Assembly: GCA_036245805.1 (NCBI GenBank)
Contig: BTRK01000005.1
Coordinates: 47,417,216-47,481,215, forward strand
DNA length: 64,000 nucleotides
DNA from: Pristionchus mayeri
Taxonomy: Eukaryota > Nematoda > Chromadorea > Rhabditida > Neodiplogasteridae
Reading direction: 5' to 3'
Under the pieces are notes generated by a model. It saw nothing but the letters and a program-made list of their open reading frames with translations. It had not been told where the DNA came from and ran no database searches. Positions 45,788-56,348 of this stretch are shown here, one piece after another. Both the position numbers and the translations under genes were made by a program. Positions within the stretch are counted from its first letter, which is position 1. The number at the start of each line of letters is the position of its first letter.

Positions 45788-46519
45788 AATTCCAAAAAAA
45801 ACTATCTAATACGTGATGATTTTTCCCGCAAGCTTATACTACTATTTACAACTCCGATTTTCACTTGTGACACGATGAACTAAAGACGATTGTTTCATAC
45901 TTATACTGTCTAAGTCATACTTATTAAATCTTTCAGTAGGTTTTACAGCAATTTTGAGAAATGATTTTTCTGCTCACCGTTTTTTGAGTGAATTTGAGGT
46001 TCTTCGAGTCTGGAGAATTGTAGATATCCTAGAATATGTATGTTGTATATTCAAAACGTCATATTTTTTATAAACAGATTCATAGGGGAATTACCCGATC
46101 TTTTGTTTTAACCACCCCTGATACATAATTGGTATCAAGGAAGTTGCAAAATTGTGATAGGTATTTTACAGCTCACAGAACACACTATTTGAATGAACGC
46201 CGAATGGCCCTTCAAACTCACCAATCAGTCTCTCGTTGTACAATTGAGGCGAGATCGGCGGTTGAATTCACTATTCCACGGCCGGAATCCATTGGAATGT
46301 CCAATATCACTTCGAAAGACTCATTCCTGACCGCCTGGTAATATAAAGTTTAGTAATAATAGTGCACTTGTTAGTAAATGATCAATATGACATGACTTGT
46401 CGTTTTGAATAAATCTTAACAATCTAAAAACTGCTTCTTGATGATTCTTGCATCAGCGACTTAATGCAGCCTAGGATGCATTGACTCGATGCGGTGTATA
46501 TGGATAAGTATATGAATTA

Positions 46520-46882
46520 GGGTTGTCAAAACGAATCCCACACAGCCGTTTCGTTCGCAACGAATGGGATCGGAATGATTAGGAATTAAAATAATCTACC
46601 GAGTCCGAGAATGTAATTATACAAAATGGTTTGGAATTCGGAGTCCCAACATAAAATCAAGCTTTTACACGTTTCGTAAGTCAAGAAAAAATCAACTACT
46701 CAGCACTATCATGTAAAAAAACGAAGTGACAATTCAAAAGTTGGGACTTGCCCGAGTCCCGGATTCTTCCGAATCCCAATCATTTGGACTCGAGCGAATC
46801 CCGGACACGGGCGAGTCCGACAAAGATGGAATGGAATGATCTCGGATTTGCCTTTGGATTCGTTTTGCCAACCCTTGTCTGG
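46520..46882. mobile_element. MITE in chitinase-like intron
   Basis: TAGGGTTGTCAAAACGAATC and GATTCGTTTTGCCAACCCTT are inverted ends. Subterminal CGAGTCCG and GGACTCG pieces repeat inside. Confidence 0.75.
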
Positions 46883-47705
46883 ATCAGATTGGGTTTTACA
46901 AAAAGTATACACATAAAAGTTTCGTCCATAGCGTAGACTTAATTGATTTATCACCTCCAGGAACTCTGCGAATCGTCTATTATCAACGAAGTCGTCGTCC
47001 AAAGAGAGAAGAAAACCATCCAGGTCGATATAGTGGTTCATCCGGCGGAGTGATTTCACCATCTGCAGAAAATTTGTTTCATTTCAATAATATGCATTCC
47101 GAAATATGTTTTTAATATGCCCGTTCGGTAAAAAAATATTGCCCCGTTTCAATGTAAAGCTGGATGTTCTCTGTTAATACTATTATTATTAACTTCCACT
47201 TTTCCATATCGATAAATATAATCAGGGGTCCATAGTGGGGTGCATATGAGAGCCACTTGGCCAGGCCAGTCATATTCACTCCGAGCAGCACGTTCATCCC
47301 AGGATTGGATCGCCTCCACCTTGATAAACAATTATTGTTGTCGAATGGTTTTATTGGTGGGGATTTACATTTTAACATATTTTACGGGTTAGATTTTTAA
47401 ATTGTGGAAGTTGCCGTGCTGTCCAATGGACGATTTGTCCTTGGTCGATGGGCCATCGATCTGCAAAAATGAATTTGTTTTAATGGTATTTTGATGGTAG
47501 CAGGATTTCCTGATGTTCTATGATATAGAGCGGCTTCTATGCGTGGGAATATACAATTTTGAAAATTTCGAAATACTTAGAGGACATTATTGCGCAAAAT
47601 CGAAAATTCAAAAAAGTGCGACTCTTGAAATGAAAGACGAATCTTGATCAATATTTAAGGTATCATTAAACTATTACGTTCTTCAGATTGTGTAAATATA
47701 ATAGT

Positions 47706-47976
47706 GATAAGACATCTCGAACAAACAAAATCGAATAAGGACATTCCGAACTAGGACGTTTCGCACAATTTCCCCTTAGAACTTAATTCATAGTTATTTT
47801 GTTATCATTAATATATTTTTCGGCATTGTTAAAAAAGGAATTGATAAATAAATAACATAAAACATCATTTAAATAATGCGAGCTTCCAAAGTGATGTGCG
47901 CGCTCACGAAAATTCAAGAAAATTGTGCGAAACGTCCTAGTTCGAAATATTTTGTTCGGAATGTCTTACCACCAAT
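47706..47976. mobile_element. MITE in chitinase-like intron
   Basis: GAACTAGGACGTTTCGCACA (about 47748) pairs with inverted TGTGCGAAACGTCCTAGTTC (about 47922), extended outward by GGACATTCCGAA / TTCGGAATGTC. Confidence 0.8.
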
Positions 47977-48779
47977 ATAATCAGTACAATCCCGAATTGT
48001 ACGAAAGTTGTCGCGAAATCGGTATTATCTACTAACTATATTTACATGGTCGTTTCCCTAACCAAATGACGCATCATTCTCACCCAAAAGTTGACATCTC
48101 CCTGCATTCTGCCAGTGGAGTAAACAACGTGTGTGCACTGATTGGTCGAGTTGGTGATCAGCGTGAAATTTATACGCTCGCGCTGCAAGCACAAATGTGG
48201 TCGTCCAAGAAACAAATCATAACCTTCATGCAGAAAAAAATGCACTGTATATCGGGTCCATTCGTGTCATTGTCACATTTAATCGTTTACTAATAACTGC
48301 CAATTGGAAGTACCGCATGTGTACCAATGCTGATCAACGAGTCTTTTTTTCAAATGAATACATTAAGCGTCGTATTTTGACATGCTTAATTGACATACGA
48401 TAACGAAAAAAATAAACGTAATTCGCATTGAAAAAGCGCTTCAACATCCCTAATTTTTGAGTGCCGGGAGTTACACAAACCTAGCGATCATAATATAAAT
48501 AATAAGTATATGAGTCAATGTGGTGTCCCTAGTAATCCAGAAACAAACATAATGCCTACATCAAGTATCAAGAAATACATTTATTTTCAAGTTTTACCTG
48601 TCGTTAATACTACATGATGTACCATAAATAATTGAAAATGTACCGCTTTCACATCGATGAAGCAGAACCAGGGGCACACCCATTGAGTGGCCATCAGCGT
48701 GAGGATTGAGCACATTAGAAGAGCATCCTGTGAATACATCAGCAATTCTACTTCATTCTAAATGGAGTTCACATTAAAC

Positions 48780-48852
48780 GAAATAGTGTGGAAATCAGAG
48801 AGGGACCCTCCCTTTTTGCCACGCTCTCTCATTTTAGTATGAACTCCATTTA
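48780..48852. repeat. Short inverted repeat
   Basis: AAATGGAGTTCACATTAAA and ATTTTAGTATGAACTCCATTT form the ends of a 90-base hairpin-like unit. Confidence 0.55.
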
Positions 48853-48911
48853 GTACAGCCACAAGAGGAAATCAGCGAGGTTATCAATTTAGTTAATGCT
48901 TTCCAAATTTA

Positions 48912-49068
48912 TTAAAGGAGGAGTAAAGGCAAACGCGCGCCCGGTTGAAAGCTCTGTTTGTAATGGAGATTTCAATGTGAAAATTTCAGAGATTCTTAGC
49001 GTTGGGGAGATCTAGGCCGTACATATGCAATCTTGAAAAATTGAATTTTGCCTTTGCTCCTCCTTTAA
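48912..49068. mobile_element. 157-base TTAA MITE
   Basis: TTAAAGGAGGAGTAAAGGCA and TGCCTTTGCTCCTCCTTTAA are inverted ends starting and ending with TTAA. It shares its right TTAA with the next MITE. Confidence 0.8.
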
Positions 49069-49354
49069 AGGAGTGCTCCGGGGAATGTGAGTGAATCCCA
49101 CCACGAAAGTTCTGCGCTCTCAATGGTAAACTGTAGCGAATTTGACAAGAGAAAGAGCCGAATATGAAGTATAGCAAGTGAACATAAAAGAATCAGCCGC
49201 GGCCCTGCGCTATCAATGAACTTTGAGCGCCTGTAAATAGCCTCAGAGTCGTCTGTGGGACTTCGGACAAAGTCATTTCTGATCGGGTTAGTGGCCTCTA
49301 CAATATCCGCACGGTCACTATGGGTTAATGAACATTCCCCGGAGCACCCCTTTA
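49066..49354 (+). mobile_element. TTAA MITE (28 / 45 / 49-kb family)
   Basis: TTAAAGGAGTGCTCCGGGGA and TCCCCGGAGCACCCCTTTAA ends. The interior includes ATCCCACCACGAAAG, CTCAATGGTAAACTG and a short CTGTGGGACTTCGG stretch. Best-preserved copy of the family. Confidence 0.85.
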
Positions 49355-49497
49355 AGAGATGTGGACCATGATATTTCAAAACAATATACCAACACGATTT
49401 TGAGACGTATTAAAAATGTTAACCACTTATTTTATTGACTTTAAATTTAGCCACCATTCTGGCCGTTTACATATCAGCAATGACGAAATGCGCCACC

Positions 49498-49650
49498 TGA
49501 AAGGGGAGCTCCGGGAATGAAAACTATAGAGTCTCACCACGAAAATTAGTCGCTCTCAATGGGAAACCGTAGCGAAATTACCCCCTAGAAATGTGGCGAG
49601 CATAATACTTAGCAAGTGAAACAACTGAATCAGTCACGACTGCACATACG
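49498..49650 (+). mobile_element. Half copy of the 49-kb MITE
   Basis: GAAAGGGGAGCTCCGGGAAT start, then TCTCACCACGAAAATTAG and CTCAATGGGAAACCG as in the complete copies. It ends abruptly near 49650 without a right terminus. Confidence 0.7.
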
Positions 49651-49659
49651 TGTCGAGTT

Positions 49660-51460
49660 GTTTGATCCCCTTTGAGCAGAGTGCGGGAAACGTGAATGCG
49701 CCTCCGGCAGGGGTAAAAAAAGGAAAGCGCATGTCAACTTGAGAGCGAGAGAGGGAGAGATGCCGAGGGGAAGGGGATGCAGAGCCCCCATTAAGTAAGC
49801 AAAAGTCATTTATCTTGAAGGTGAAACCGCACCATGGTAATTGAATCTCATTCAGTATGATTCCACAATGCCAAGGGAAATGCAAAACCCCGCTCATAGA
49901 AATGTTTGCTTACGTTTGCATAATGCGATCCTTCCCATTAGCACGATGATATTTTTCTGTCCTTAACCCCTCTACGATACCAAAGTTCTATCACGGTGTA
50001 CGGTGCGACTCGTTACACTAAGGAAATAAGAAGACAAAATGGTCAGAGTTTCAAAGTGGAGATGAATGAATCAAGAAAACGATCAAAAGCAAGAAAAATG
50101 AAGATGTAAAGGCATCTTTCATTTGTCTTTTATATCGCTCTTTCCATCGCTCAAAAACTGATAAGAAAAGAAAGGAGAAAATCCGTCCAAGCGCCTCTGT
50201 GAGAAGAATCGATATTGCGTACGTAGAAAAAGGAGAGGAAGTTAAATATAAGGGATGGAAGAATGAGATCTAATTATTGGTGTTCGTATTCGTTTGTTAA
50301 CGTGGAAATGTGAAAATGTGAAAAAAGCCAAAATGAGACGAAACCGAGTGATTGTGAATGACTGCGTCTTATGTTCTGATAATATCACAGAGGGTTTGTT
50401 TTACGTGCTCTGAAATAATTCGAAAATGCATAAATAGTTTTCAGGTTTTTGTACGATCTTAATAAACTGGCACGAAAAACAATATTAAGCACGAAAAAAC
50501 TCAATCGAAGAGCTTCTTCCTATTCCTAGCAATATCTTCCCTTGTTACTCTCATAGTGCATTATCGATTTCCTGGCATTAAGTGGAATCGATAACGCAGT
50601 TGGAGGGAAAAGCTCGGTCGGATGTTATCTGTTCAGTTGGCGGAGATGAAAAAGTGAAAGAAAAGGCGAAGGAGAGAGACACATGTTCATCTATTTCTCT
50701 TTCGCTCCGTCCTCCTACATACTTCCGTCATCCTCCCTTCGAGTCTAAATAAAAAGGCAAAAAGTGAGTCAGCGCTATGCGCGCAGAATTCCATTGCATA
50801 TACACAACGGTATGCAAGATGGGCATTGCATTTAACAAAGTGTTCTGTATGAACGTTGAATATAACAAAGTGTTCTGTACACCGCTTGGGAAACCGAGTT
50901 GACCTACTATTAAAATGCAGGATGTTTACCTTAGTTCAGAATTAAGCCGTAGTAAGAGCTCTCGTGAGATGACTCTGAAGTTTTCCTTTTACAGACGAAT
51001 TTATCTTTAGTCTCCGCCAGTATTTTCGGATAATCATTCCCTTCTTTATTTGAATAGGCTTGCATGTGGTCGGGAAAGATACAGTGTAAGTTGTTGGCAT
51101 AAAAACAAGTGAAATAATGATTCTTCGAGACACTTGTGAGTACAGCCATAAGGTCTCTCTATCCTTTCCCTTTAGTCACGCGCTCTCTTCCATGCAGTAA
51201 TGTAGACTCTATCCGCTGTAATCCGGCTGCGAACACAAGAAACATTGTCCTTGCAAGATAACGGGAGTCGCACAACGGACAATCGCACAACGGTGCAAAG
51301 TTGACATCAAACAAATCTCATGCGTGTCCCATCGATGCTACAGTGCACCCAAGTTAGTTGATGCGTCCATGCAATGCGGATTCGCCACCCCTGCGCCAAG
51401 TTCAGCGATGCAACCGCCCGTTATGAAGGCATGTTAAGGGGGGGGGGGCTTCTGATCTAT
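49660..51460. other. No gene recognised
   Basis: AT-rich, short frames only. A short direct repeat ATAACAAAGTGTTCTGTA / TTTAACAAAGTGTTCTGTA lies at 50831-50881 and a G-run at 51439-51448. Confidence 0.4.
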
Positions 51461-51468
51461 TCCATGTC

Positions 51469-51803
51469 TTGAAGGAAGAGTGTAGGCAAAGTCAAACTTT
51501 GGACCCTTTCATAACCATGATCCAGTTAACGACTAAAGGCTCCCAAAAAATTACATTAATATCTCTACTCTCAACAGAGTTATGATAAGTTGGCTGAGTG
51601 CCATGGACGCTTGTGAGACAGGGAAGTGCGCAAATTCAAATATCATTAGAGGCTGTCAAAAAACTGCTGGCGGGAATCGACGGCTGTTCTACCACTGAGC
51701 TAGACAACCGATGGTTGTCTACCCCCTAGCTCGCGCTATGATCATTAGCTCCCTCTCACTTTTTTCTATCGATGTGGCTACTTTCCCGAGAGTCCTCCTT
51801 TAA
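51469..51803 (-). mobile_element. MITE with tRNA-like sequence, third copy
   Basis: GAAGGAAGAGTGTAGGCAAAG at the left and TCCTCCTTTAA at the right. The minus strand has TAGCTCAGTGGTAGAAC and TCGATTCCCGCC, with part of the anticodon arm region missing. TGGCTGAGTGCCATG is shared with the 38.8-kb copy. Confidence 0.6.
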
Positions 51804-52024
51804 CAACCGTTGTATGAGTGGGGGAGTGCAGGAGAGCGAAATGTTATCCGAAATGGTTTTGCAATGAGTGTAATAACTCTCAAAGTTGTGTGATCGGAGA
51901 AGAAATGAATTTATTGAATTCAAAAATATCAAAGGGCAATTTTGTAAACATTTGAACAAACTCATCGGAGAATACGTTTGTAAGAATACTGAAAGTCAGG
52001 AATTGGAAGAAGATTAGTATGGCA

Positions 52025-52755
52025 TTAGGTAGCTGCTATAGTATTCCATACATGATCTACAATATCCTCAGTCTCCTCTACCATTCTTCTCCATCCTCCT
52101 TCTCCTTTGCAGAAGGGACACACAACCTCTCTCATCTTCTCGCTCGCATAAAGGCTTAGCTTTTCTGCGCATGCCAGACAGATCAAGTGTCCACAGGATT
52201 TGAAGACCGCCCGGTGATGGGGAGTGTCCAAACATACGCCGCAGTCACGGGAGAATCTGAAAAAAATTGAAAATAGATAAATAACACGAATCTAAGCAGG
52301 CGCCAAAACATACATTCAAAATGATGTTTTGCAGTGTCACTAATGTCATCTGATATTTCACTAACCTCACTCCATTTCCATTCCCTTCAGAACTCGCATT
52401 CTCGAAGAGCGGCACAAATCCGCCGCGAGTATTGCATGTGGGACAGAACAGAGAACTATCCTTAGAGTGTTTGTCCGTGCATTCGCTGCAGACCGCGTGT
52501 CCGCACGCGGTTGAAAAGACGCGTTGCGTCGGATCCGCGCATCCGCACTCGCGGCAAGTGCGCAAGAAGCGAATGCGGCTGCTGCAATTGGAAAAAAATG
52601 TTAAATTTTAAACAAATAAATTATAACAATTAAATTAATTTTAATTTTAAATGTTAAATTTTGTCACAATTTTAAACTAGCATTGAATAATCACTACGCA
52701 ACTGCCTTGATTGCATTATTTCACAACTCGAGAGCGATTGCATTATTGCACAACT

Positions 52756-52826
<71 letters not shown>

Positions 52827-54130
52827 GAAACGAAGTTGTCATTTATCGAAAAGTAAAGCATACCTTTGCGCATTTTCTCGGCGTAACATCTCGATTCGCA
52901 TTCTCGTTTGAGCACTCGGAAGCAGCGCCTCGCTTTGATCCATGATATATATAGATATGGATAATAGCTCATCGTAGTCATCATCGGTTATGTGGAGGTT
53001 GCTCTGGAACAAGTCGTGAAGGGTTTGCTCGGGCGCTATCCCCCTGACTGGGCGACGATGACCGAAATCGCGCCACGCTGGAACACGTTGCTGCTGGCGC
53101 CTTTCGCGACTCCGGATGTGTCTACGATGCAAGAAGGTGTCGATTCGCCGTCGGGTCTCCTCGAGATCGGCTTCGTCATCTTCGAGGATGCGAGGAGAAT
53201 ATAGTCGGCGGAATGCGTCGGCGGCACTACCACGTTGAATGCGCACGGACTCATGCTCGTATCTGAAAGCAACGTTTCTGGACCAGGTACCGTCGTAAAA
53301 ATAATTAATACCTATCATTTGCAATTATAAAACTATTTAAACGCGAAATTTAAAATGGAAGAGGAAGAGGAGGATGGAAAAATGGAAGAATGGGACGAAG
53401 AAGGAAGAAAATGAAACCAACCTCGGTCTAGGGCGGCCGTTATGCTCGACACTTGGCGGTTCCCCGGCGATCATGCGCCGGTTTCGAGGAACGCGCTCTC
53501 GATTGGCGCGTTCGCGGGGGGAGTTCCAACTTTGCATTCGGGAAGCCTCTCCCGCTTCTTCGCGGCGACGGACGTCGTTGTCGTTCTGGAAAGAAACACT
53601 GATGCTTCGCTTTTTGGACACTTTGACGCTATTTTGGTTTTCAGGTTTAGGCTTACCTCTACGTTATATTCAGGAGCGGCCTGCTCGAGTATGCGAGCAT
53701 CCTCGAGGTTATGGTCAGGGGTTTGCGTTTGGACGATGCGTTCAAGTTTTCTGATGAAACTCTGTTCGCGGACGTCGTCGAGATTGATGAGTTCGCGAGG
53801 GTGGTTGGGTGTAGTCGGTCCGGTCTCCTCGGTGGAGTCGTCCTCCGAGTCTGCTATGCGACCGTAGGCGATGCTTACAGGTCGCACTAAGTCGCAATCG
53901 ATTCTGAAAATAGAATATATTATCCTATTGGAGCTCGAACGCGAACGCGAAATTCCAATAATTGGAATACAATCACAATTGCGAGTTTGAATGAATTCGA
54001 ATGGTATATCCCCTATGCGTGCTTGAATATATTTTTTCAACAATTATGAGAAATATTCTGCATAAATTGTTTGAAAATATATTGCATGAACAACAGAAAA
54101 TACTTACATATTATTATTGACGTTGTCCAT
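52025..54130 (-). CDS. Tandem-RING protein, gene D (intact)
   Basis: Six exons, all phases consistent, about 426 residues: 54130-54108 (MDNVNNN), 53903-53657, 53585-53422, 53262-52864, 52581-52366, 52256-52025. Residues 1-277 are rich in Arg, Glu and Asp and end in a helical LRRENAQR segment. RING1 (about 285-325) has CREC, CGHAVC, SEC and CPTC. RING2 (about 354-398) has CGVC, CGHLIC, LAC and CPFC. Both match C-x2-C ... C-x-H-x2-C-x2-C ... C-x2-C zinc ligands. The C-terminus is acidic (MVEETEDIVD). RING pairs normally recruit E2 enzymes for ubiquitin transfer; substrate unknown. Intron 4 has a (GA)n tract. This is the intact model used to detect damage in copies A, B and C. Confidence 0.85.
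52753..52820. repeat. (GA)n microsatellite
   Basis: About 34 uninterrupted GA units, in an intron of RING gene D. Confidence 0.95.
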
Positions 54131-54229
54131 CTCAGCTTTCAGAAGTAGAGACACGAGCAGAGAAGTGGAGATGTAGAGACGCGACTGTCCGAGGAGGAAA
54201 GGATTGAATGACTGAAGTGGAATGAATAC

Positions 54230-54420
54230 GTCAATTGTAATCGGCGGATGCTTCCCCTCTCAATCAGTTTCGGTCAGATAAACAAGAGAGCATGGGAAAT
54301 AGAGAGGGCAGGATTCCAGTCTTCGAATACCATAAAATAAAAGCATACCCTCTGGCATGCCTTGCTCATTGGGACTGGGATCGATCGAGTGGTGAATAAT
54401 TGTGTGAAATAATAATTTAC
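54230..54420 (-). promoter_or_regulatory. Conserved 5' flank of tandem-RING genes (copy at gene D)
   Basis: The minus strand has TTTATGGTATTCGAAGACTG, CATGCTCTCTTGTTTATCTG, AAGCATCCGCCGATTAC and CCTTTCCTCCTCGGACAG, then the start exon about 100 bases on. It aligns with genes A, B and C. Confidence 0.5.
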
Positions 54421-54755
54421 TATGATCTGAATTTTGAAGTGTAAAAGATGTAGATGCTACAAAATATTTCGGAACTACCAATTCCAAACGCTTCAGAAAA
54501 CACATTTTTGATGGCAATCATAACGAAAAATGTTCTACATTAAATATTATTTTCCTGCATAGACGGGGCGCTGGATAACCTGCTGTGGGAGCACATTCTA
54601 CGTTCTTACAAATTCGAAATTCGGGTCCGTTTTCACGAATCAATTCGGTGAAATAATATTTCTATCTCAACAATCTCACTTTTTTGTTCTCCCCGAAGAG
54701 CAATTGTGCACTGTTCTAAGCAACTCCCCCTATTGAGCACATTTAATCCACAATC

Positions 54756-55651
54756 ATGATACTTTTACTTGTCCATCTCCCCACTTTCATACATCCAGCG
54801 TACTCCTGCCAACCTACCGCCCCCGTAACCATGCCATACATCCGTACGTTCACCTTTGTTGCAATTGGGAGGGGGTCATTGTAAGCAATAATTCGTTCAA
54901 TGCTCAACCGTTCCTCACCTAAATGACAAGTGAGATAGAATCAAATCATCATAGTGTCGTTCCGTGAACAAGTATGCAATCTCTTTCACTTGCAATCTCT
55001 TTCACTCTTTCACTAAATGACACATTACTTATTTCGGTAGAGATTGATAGAGATTTGCCTCTGAGCTTTCACTTACCAAGAGAGAGCGTGCGACCACTTT
55101 GCGTTTCACTGTTCGTTGGGGATAAAGGAAGTAAAATCAACTGACAAAATGATAATTTTAAATAATATCTTTGTCTTCCAGGTGTTATGAACTAACTAGG
55201 ATATGTCTCAGCTATGTCACTCCAATGTTACGCTCACATTCTATTCTGTTTAAGCTCCCTGCCAGAGGTGTACCGACAATATGATCACGAAAATTCCGTT
55301 GGGCTCGGGCACATTCCCGAAGGACGAAGTTAGTATTATAAACGGATGCAAGTTTCGCAGGATCGAATGTAAGGGCGGAACGGCCAGCGCGTTTATGGAG
55401 GTTTGCGTCTTCCTTAGTCCTCTTATTTTAAATTCTTCTAGCTGCTTAACCAAAATGTACTTGTAAATTCGTACACAAGAATAAGCAATGATTGTGAAGT
55501 TCGAACAGCAATTGATACTAGCGTCGATCCCACTGGGCCTGGACCACTTCCGATTGCCGGAATCTGTAATGCTGCAGGAACGGGATACGAAAGGGACAAT
55601 TTCGGTGTCACCGCCTCTTGGAATTGGGTCAGATGCACTGGCACTCCATAA
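54756..55651 (+). CDS. Small secreted C6-like cysteine protein
   Basis: Three exons (54756-54824, 55266-55400, 55442-55651) in consistent phase, 137 residues. Residues 1-17 are a signal peptide (MILLLVHLPTFIHPAYS). Cys occurs in SCQP, RCTDN, NGCKF, RIECKG, NDCEV, GICNA and VRCTG, with a Gly/Pro/Thr-rich body and a Trp pair (SWNWVRC) near the end. This resembles nematode C6 (DUF281-type) secreted proteins, whose function is unknown. The donor after PTAP (CCCCC|gtaacc) was chosen because it gives the required phase 0. A frame on the other strand across the last two exons is a shadow. Confidence 0.65.
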
Positions 55652-55949
55652 ATTCCCGAAATCCTTTTGGAAAAAAAAACTATTGTCCTGTGAATCAGAC
55701 CGTTTGTAGTGTTTCTTTCGAAATCCATTAAACAAGTTACAATTCTGGCTGATATTCAGAGTGGGATCCGGTCACTTCTTGTACTTCTACTCAATTAATT
55801 CGATAAATATCTCAGGCTTTAATATAAAATGTTTAGCAATCATCGTTACAAATGAGTTGCCTGAAAGGGCGCATAGCATAATGTTGTTATTCTTCTGGTA
55901 CATACAATATATGCGACCAGAACATACACATGGAATGAACTTGTAAACA

Positions 55950-56140
55950 TACAAGTTGCAGCACATGCTTTCTCTGTATAAAAGATATCGACGTGATACC
56001 ATATTTTTGCACGGAGATATGATCGTCTCAGTAGTACGGAATTGACTACCGAACATTAAGCTTGACCTAACGAATCTTGAAGATGAAAACCCATATCTAA
56101 ATTCTCTCAACGCAGTTTGAATGAACATTTTTTTAATATT
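55950..56140. repeat. Diverged fragment of the 31-kb palindromic element
   Basis: AATCTTGAAGATGA and CTCAACGCAGTTTGAA correspond to AATCTCGAAGATGA and GACAACGCAGTTTGAA of the nested element near 31.7 and 33.5 kb. Confidence 0.5.
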
Positions 56141-56348
56141 GGTTGTGTTAAACGCATTTTGCGATTCGTAAAACATACACACATGCTACGGTATATGCCT
56201 GCATTGTTTTTTCTGGCGTCGCTTGGTCAATGGAACTTTTTTACTATATTTGAATTATTCCGGGAGTATTTATGTCTCGTACTTCAAGCACCTGAATTGT
56301 TCTGAAATAATCTTCCCATTTTATCCGGAAATTTATAAATCATTTTAA

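Larger units (their letters stand above)
45214..48720 (-). pseudogene. GH18 chitinase-like gene, probably inactive
   Basis: Exon-like segments on the minus strand, in order. About 48716-48588 has a hydrophobic MCSILTLMATQWVCPWFC after a TTCACAG acceptor. About 48201-48105 includes QCTHVVYSTGRMQGD, like the first strand of chitinase-like proteins. About 47457-47400 is short. About 47327-47160 includes SNPGMNVLLGVNMTGLAKWL. About 47062-46962 includes YIDLDGFLLSLDDDF. About 46337-46208 and 45292-45214 (GPEFPAIRTMELTRTC) follow. The catalytic DGxDxDxE motif of GH18 reads DGFLLSLD, lacking the acid pattern, so no chitinase activity is expected. I could not join all exons in phase: a TAA follows HNLKI near 47.4 kb, and no 3' end was found beyond 45.2 kb, where transposons begin. 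Either a decayed gene or a lectin-like chitinase homologue. Confidence 0.5.

Noticed and set aside
52721..52984. Frame with a Leu-Ser repeat
   Set aside because: Produced by the (GA)n microsatellite in an intron of RING gene D.
55250..55735. 161-codon minus frame
   Set aside because: Antisense shadow of exons 2-3 of the C6-like gene, which has a signal peptide and matching phases.
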